64,000 nucleotides of DNA, taken from positions 3,060,912 to 3,124,911 of the forward strand of contig JAZAYU010000010.1 in assembly GCA_038501625.1 (NCBI GenBank), given 5' to 3'. Shown here piece after piece: positions 60,226 through 64,000 of this stretch; the first letter of the stretch is position 1; each line of letters opens with the position of its first letter. A program made the position numbers and the translations under genes. The notes under the pieces are model-generated. The model was given only the letters and a program-made list of their open reading frames with translations, made no database searches and was not told the origin of the DNA. Source of the stretch: Corbicula japonica (lineage: Eukaryota > Mollusca > Bivalvia > Venerida > Cyrenidae).

Positions 60226-62105
60226 AGCTCGACTATTGGAAGAATAGGGGTGCTATCCTACTCGCCCCGGTGTCCGCGTCGGCGTCCGTTAAACAAAAAA
60301 TGCACTTTGGTCCATTACTTGAAAACTACTTATGATATCAACTCGAAACTTGGAATATATATTCACCATCAAATTCTACATCATTACCAACAAGACCCAT
60401 AACTTTGCTTCCAATATTTTTCAAGTTATGCCCCTTTTTCACTTAAATTTTGCGTTAAGGAAAATATGCACTTTGGTCCATAACTTATAAACTACTTGAG
60501 ATATCAACTTGAAACTTGGAATATATATTCACCATCAAATTCTACATCATTACCAACAAGACCCATAACTCTGCTGTCAATATATTTCAAGTTATGCCCC
60601 TTTTTTCTTATATTTTGTGTCAAGCAAAATATGCATTTTGCCTCTAACTTTAAAACTAATTGAGATATTGCCTTGAAACTTGAAATATATTTTCACCATC
60701 AAAATCTACATCATAACCAACAAGACCCATAACCCTTCTTCCAATATTTTTCAAATTATGCCCCTTTTTCGCTTACATTTTGTGTTAAGCAAAATATACA
60801 GTCGGCCCTTAACTTCGTTATGAATGGAGGGATTTCAAAATAACTTGGCACAAATGTTCACCATGACACGGCGGTGTGTCGCATACAATACCCATGCCTG
60901 TAGGTCCAAAGTCAAGGTCACTGTTACTAAAAATAGAATTTTCTTGCAAAATCGTGTCCGCTCTGTAACTTTGTTATTTCTTATTGGGTTTTTAAATAAC
61001 TTGGTATAATTGTTCACCATATCAAGACGGTGTGTCACGTACATGCCCAAGCCTGTATGTCAATGGTCAAGGTCACTGTTGCTAAAAATAGAATTTTCTT
61101 GTCTAGGCTGTTACTTTGTTATGAATGGAGGGATTTCAAAATATCTTGGCACAAATGTTCACCATGACAAGGCGGTGTGTCCGCACAATACCCATGCCTG
61201 TAGATCCAAGGTCAAGGTCACTGTTACTAAAAATAGAATTTTCTTGTCCAGGCTTTAACTTTGTTATGAATGGAAGGATTTCAAAATAATTTGACACAAA
61301 TGTTCACCATGACAGGGCGGTGTGTAACGTACCATGCCCATGCCTGTAGGTCAAAGGTCAAGGTCACTGTTTCTAAAAATAGAATTATCTTGTCCTGGCT
61401 GTTACTTTGTTATAAATGGAGGGATTTTAAAATAACTTTGCACAAATGTTCATGAAAAGGCAGTGTGTCCGCACAATACCCAAGCCTGAAGGTCCAAGGT
61501 CAAGGTCACTGTTACCAAAAATAGAATTTTCTTGTCCAGGCTGTAACTTCATTATAAATGGAGGGATTTCAAAAAAACTTGACACAAATGTTCACCATGA
61601 AAGGGCAGTGTATCGCGTATTATTCCCATCATTGCACTTGAGTGTCTGAAAATGATGCATAGCGGGGCATCCGTGTCCTATGGACACATTTCTAGTTTCA
61701 CTTATATTTTCACTTAAGTGCACTTCATCGATAACTTTGCAAATACTTAAGGTATCAACTTCAAACTACCATTATATTTTCATTTCAGTTCTTTTTCTGT
61801 AACATTACTGAAGTGATTGATATTTGACTAAAAGTAAATGTCTCTAATAAAAAATTACTAACAAGTTTTCTAACAAATTCAGAAATATTTCATAGTTATT
61901 CCCCTATTCACTTTAATATTTATGGTACATTTAGGAATTATTTCTGTTATTTGAAAAGAATTTCTCCCGTACCATTCACTTGTAAATATTTTTCCTGATT
62001 GCACATGAATGTATGGCCATAGTTGTTATTGTTTTAATCTTCAAATTGCATTTGTTTCAAATGATTCGAATAGTCGAGCATGCTGTCCCCTCTGACAGCT
62101 CTTGT
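60226..62105 (+). mobile_element. Terminal-motif element with two different core arrays
   Basis: Left end AGCTCGACTATTGGAAGAAT; right end GATTCGAATAGTCGAGC, an inverted match. The first array (60290-60800) has about three copies of a 180-bp unit (GTCCATAACTT...CAACAAGACCCATAAC). The second (60815-61640) has about six copies of a 143-bp unit (GTTATGAATGGAGGGATTTC ... AAGGTCAAGGTCACTGTTAC). Frames at 60824-61649 are repeat translations. In the region after the last visible LOXHD1-like exon. Confidence 0.8.
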
Positions 62106-62625
62106 TTTTTATAACTGTCTAAAGATTACAATATAAATTACTCTCTTTGAAAACAGTTATTAATATTATGCTTGCAGTTATCATTTGAGAAGTAATCAAA
62201 ATATGGGAAAGTGCATATTTTTGCAGAAATTTGCTGCGAGTTATTGAAGATTAGCAGACTCGCATATTTATAGTACTCAGAGTTTGCCAGGCATCGAGAA
62301 TAATTTTGTAAATTATCTTTTTCGGTATGCCATTTACTAGTTTTATTTCTTTTTATGCACCTGATCAGTTGTTGAAAAAAACAAAATAGATAAATGTTTT
62401 ACCAATTTAATGTGTTTTGGGGTGTTTATTTTGAATTTGAATGAGATGATATTAAAGATAAGTGTGTTGATAATTGTGAAAAAAATCCATTTTTGCCGAA
62501 AACCAACAATTAATGTCTGCATCCGATAAATACCTTTACCATTATTCGGTCAAAAACCTTGAGTTTTTCTAGTGAAAATAAAGACTGAGTACCCTACAAA
62601 TGTCAGTGAATGTATGCAGCATAAA

Positions 62626-62838
62626 TTAACCCTTTCCTCCATAGATACACATTGTTACACATGTGCTACCAGTGTAGATACAGATCTGTGCCATCTGATC
62701 AGGATCTGCACAGTCTGGTCGCATTTTGGTTAGTAATAACCTAACGAATAAAAAAAGCGAACAGTTAAGATCCTGATCAGACGGCACGGATGGATCTAAA
62801 CTGTTCTCCCTAGCAATAAAGGTATCTATGGAGGTTAA
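62626..62838. mobile_element. TTAACCC double-hairpin MITE copy
   Basis: Starts TTAACCCTTTCCTCCATAGA and ends ATGGAGGTTAA; part of the second hairpin core is deleted. Confidence 0.82.
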
Positions 62839-62954
62839 ACACAATGAAAATACAGCATCACTTTTTTTGCACGACTGTCATTCAAGGTAATGTGTACACA
62901 GGGGACCTTGTCAATACATCACTAAACAGTTTTTGATGTAAATATAAATTATGT

Positions 62955-63198
62955 TTAACCCTTTCCTCCATACATGTATATACATATTTTTTCACATGTG
63001 CGACCAGTTTAGATCCAGATCAGCCAGCACATCTGTGACGTGTGATCAGGATCTGTTCGCTTTTCGGTTCGTTAGGTTATTTCTGACCAAAATATGACTG
63101 GTGCAGATCCTGATCAGACGGCATGGATGTGCCGGCTGATCTGGATCTACACTGGTCACACATGCATAAAAATGTGTATTTATGCAGGAAAGGGTTAA
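62955..63198. mobile_element. TTAACCC double-hairpin MITE, full copy
   Basis: Starts TTAACCCTTTCCTCCATACA and ends GGAAAGGGTTAA. Confidence 0.88.
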
Positions 63199-63579
63199 GG
63201 GTTAAAGACATTCAGGGAGACATTGTTTGCAATATTTGCACAAGGGCTGATAAAAAACGATGAAAATCTGCATTGTGTAACAATGTCTCTTGGGAAAAGA
63301 ATGAAACAAGAAAAACCAGAACCAGAATCTTCAAAGTTTTCCCTGTTTTTCTTTTAAATAAGTCCCTTGAGTTGATAATTATATAATGCAGACTTTAAAA
63401 CGGTATGTAGTTAACTGAGCATTATTTTATTAGAACATAAATTAAGGTATATTACATTTAAATGTTTACCTATTAAAACATTTACCCAAGTAATAATAAA
63501 TGTTAAATTCCATGTCATGTGAACATTATTTATAATAATTATCTGCAGTGTATGCACCATATGGCTTGAGATGTTACAG

Positions 63580-63815
63580 TTAACCCTTTATTTCATAAAT
63601 ATGCATTTTATCACATTTGCTGCCAGTGTAGATCCAGTTCAGTCAACACATCAGCGCCATCTGATATGAATCTGCACTGGTTGCATCTTGTTCAGAAATA
63701 TCCTTATATGAATCAAAGAGTGAACAGTGTAGATCCTGATCAGAAGGCTAAGAGTGATCTGGATCTACACTTTTTGCCTACACAGTCAGTGTGTATCTAT
63801 GAAGTAAATGGTTAA
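63580..63815. mobile_element. TTAACCC double-hairpin MITE copy
   Basis: Starts TTAACCCTTTATTTCATAAA and ends GTAAATGGTTAA. It is followed after 3 bp by another copy. Confidence 0.8.
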
Positions 63816-63818
63816 ACT

Positions 63819-64000
63819 TAACCCTTTACTCCATAGCACACTTTTATTGTGTGGGCAAACAGTGTAGATCCAGATCAGCCAGCACATTCATGCCATCTGA
63901 TCAGAATCTGCACTGTTTGCTTTATAATTCTTTAGGTTATTTCTTACCAAAATGCAACCAGTGCAGATCCTGATCAGACGGCATGGATGTACCGGCTGAT
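63819..64000. mobile_element. TTAACCC double-hairpin MITE, cut by the window end
   Basis: Starts TTAACCCTTTACTCCATAGC; the second hairpin is cut at base 64000. Confidence 0.85.

Noticed and set aside
60824..61649. Frames with HACRSKVKVTVTKNRI repeats
   Set aside because: Translation of the 143-bp core array of a terminal-motif element.

Overview
This is nuclear DNA from a eukaryote, most likely a bivalve mollusc. It is AT-rich, its genes have many short exons separated by introns full of repeats, and non-autonomous DNA transposons take up more of the window than exons do. The bivalve assignment rests on the repeat style (terminal-motif elements with a core array of 160-175 bp units, resembling the pearl/CvE type described in bivalves) and on the protein families. 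I cannot name the species. Exons below were built by hand from splice signals, unbroken reading phase and protein similarity.

Four genes can be built. (1) 246-8713, minus strand: mitochondrial 3-ketoacyl-CoA thiolase (ACAA2 type), without its last 75 or so codons, which lie beyond base 1. The exon carrying the catalytic cysteine is present twice in tandem. (2) 12533-19748, plus strand: a complete six-exon gene for a 335-residue Pro/Tyr/Lys-rich soluble protein of unknown function, vaguely like ciliary microtubule-associated proteins. (3) 26319-39499, minus strand: a complete seven-exon gene for a 545-residue protein that joins a YTH-like (methyl-RNA reader) fold, split by a charged insert, to an RlaP/YcgL-type nucleotidyltransferase. 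This is the most interesting object in the window. (4) 40721 to beyond 64000, plus strand: the 5' part of a LOXHD1-like gene with a disordered N-terminus followed by PLAT domains; nine exons are visible. A short spliced 3' gene fragment (about 36542-36996, plus strand, death-domain-like at best) sits inside a transposon copy.

Layout: thiolase and gene 2 diverge; gene 2 and the YTH-nucleotidyltransferase gene converge; the latter and the LOXHD1-like gene diverge. Nothing suggests that the four genes act in one pathway.

Repeats: one family of about 240 bp with TTAACCCTTT termini, built of two inverted copies of a 66-bp hairpin, recurs roughly 40 times. A second palindromic family, with GATTGGCTGAAATGG arms, repeatedly sits inside the first. 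There are also two mariner relics, CAGGG-ended elements, three terminal-motif elements with core arrays, a 317-bp palindrome of CAACGTTGA units, a perfect 64-bp inverted repeat, two tRNA-like (SINE) heads, and an 850-bp GT-rich simple-sequence block. Many open frames in the window come from these repeats and are not genes.
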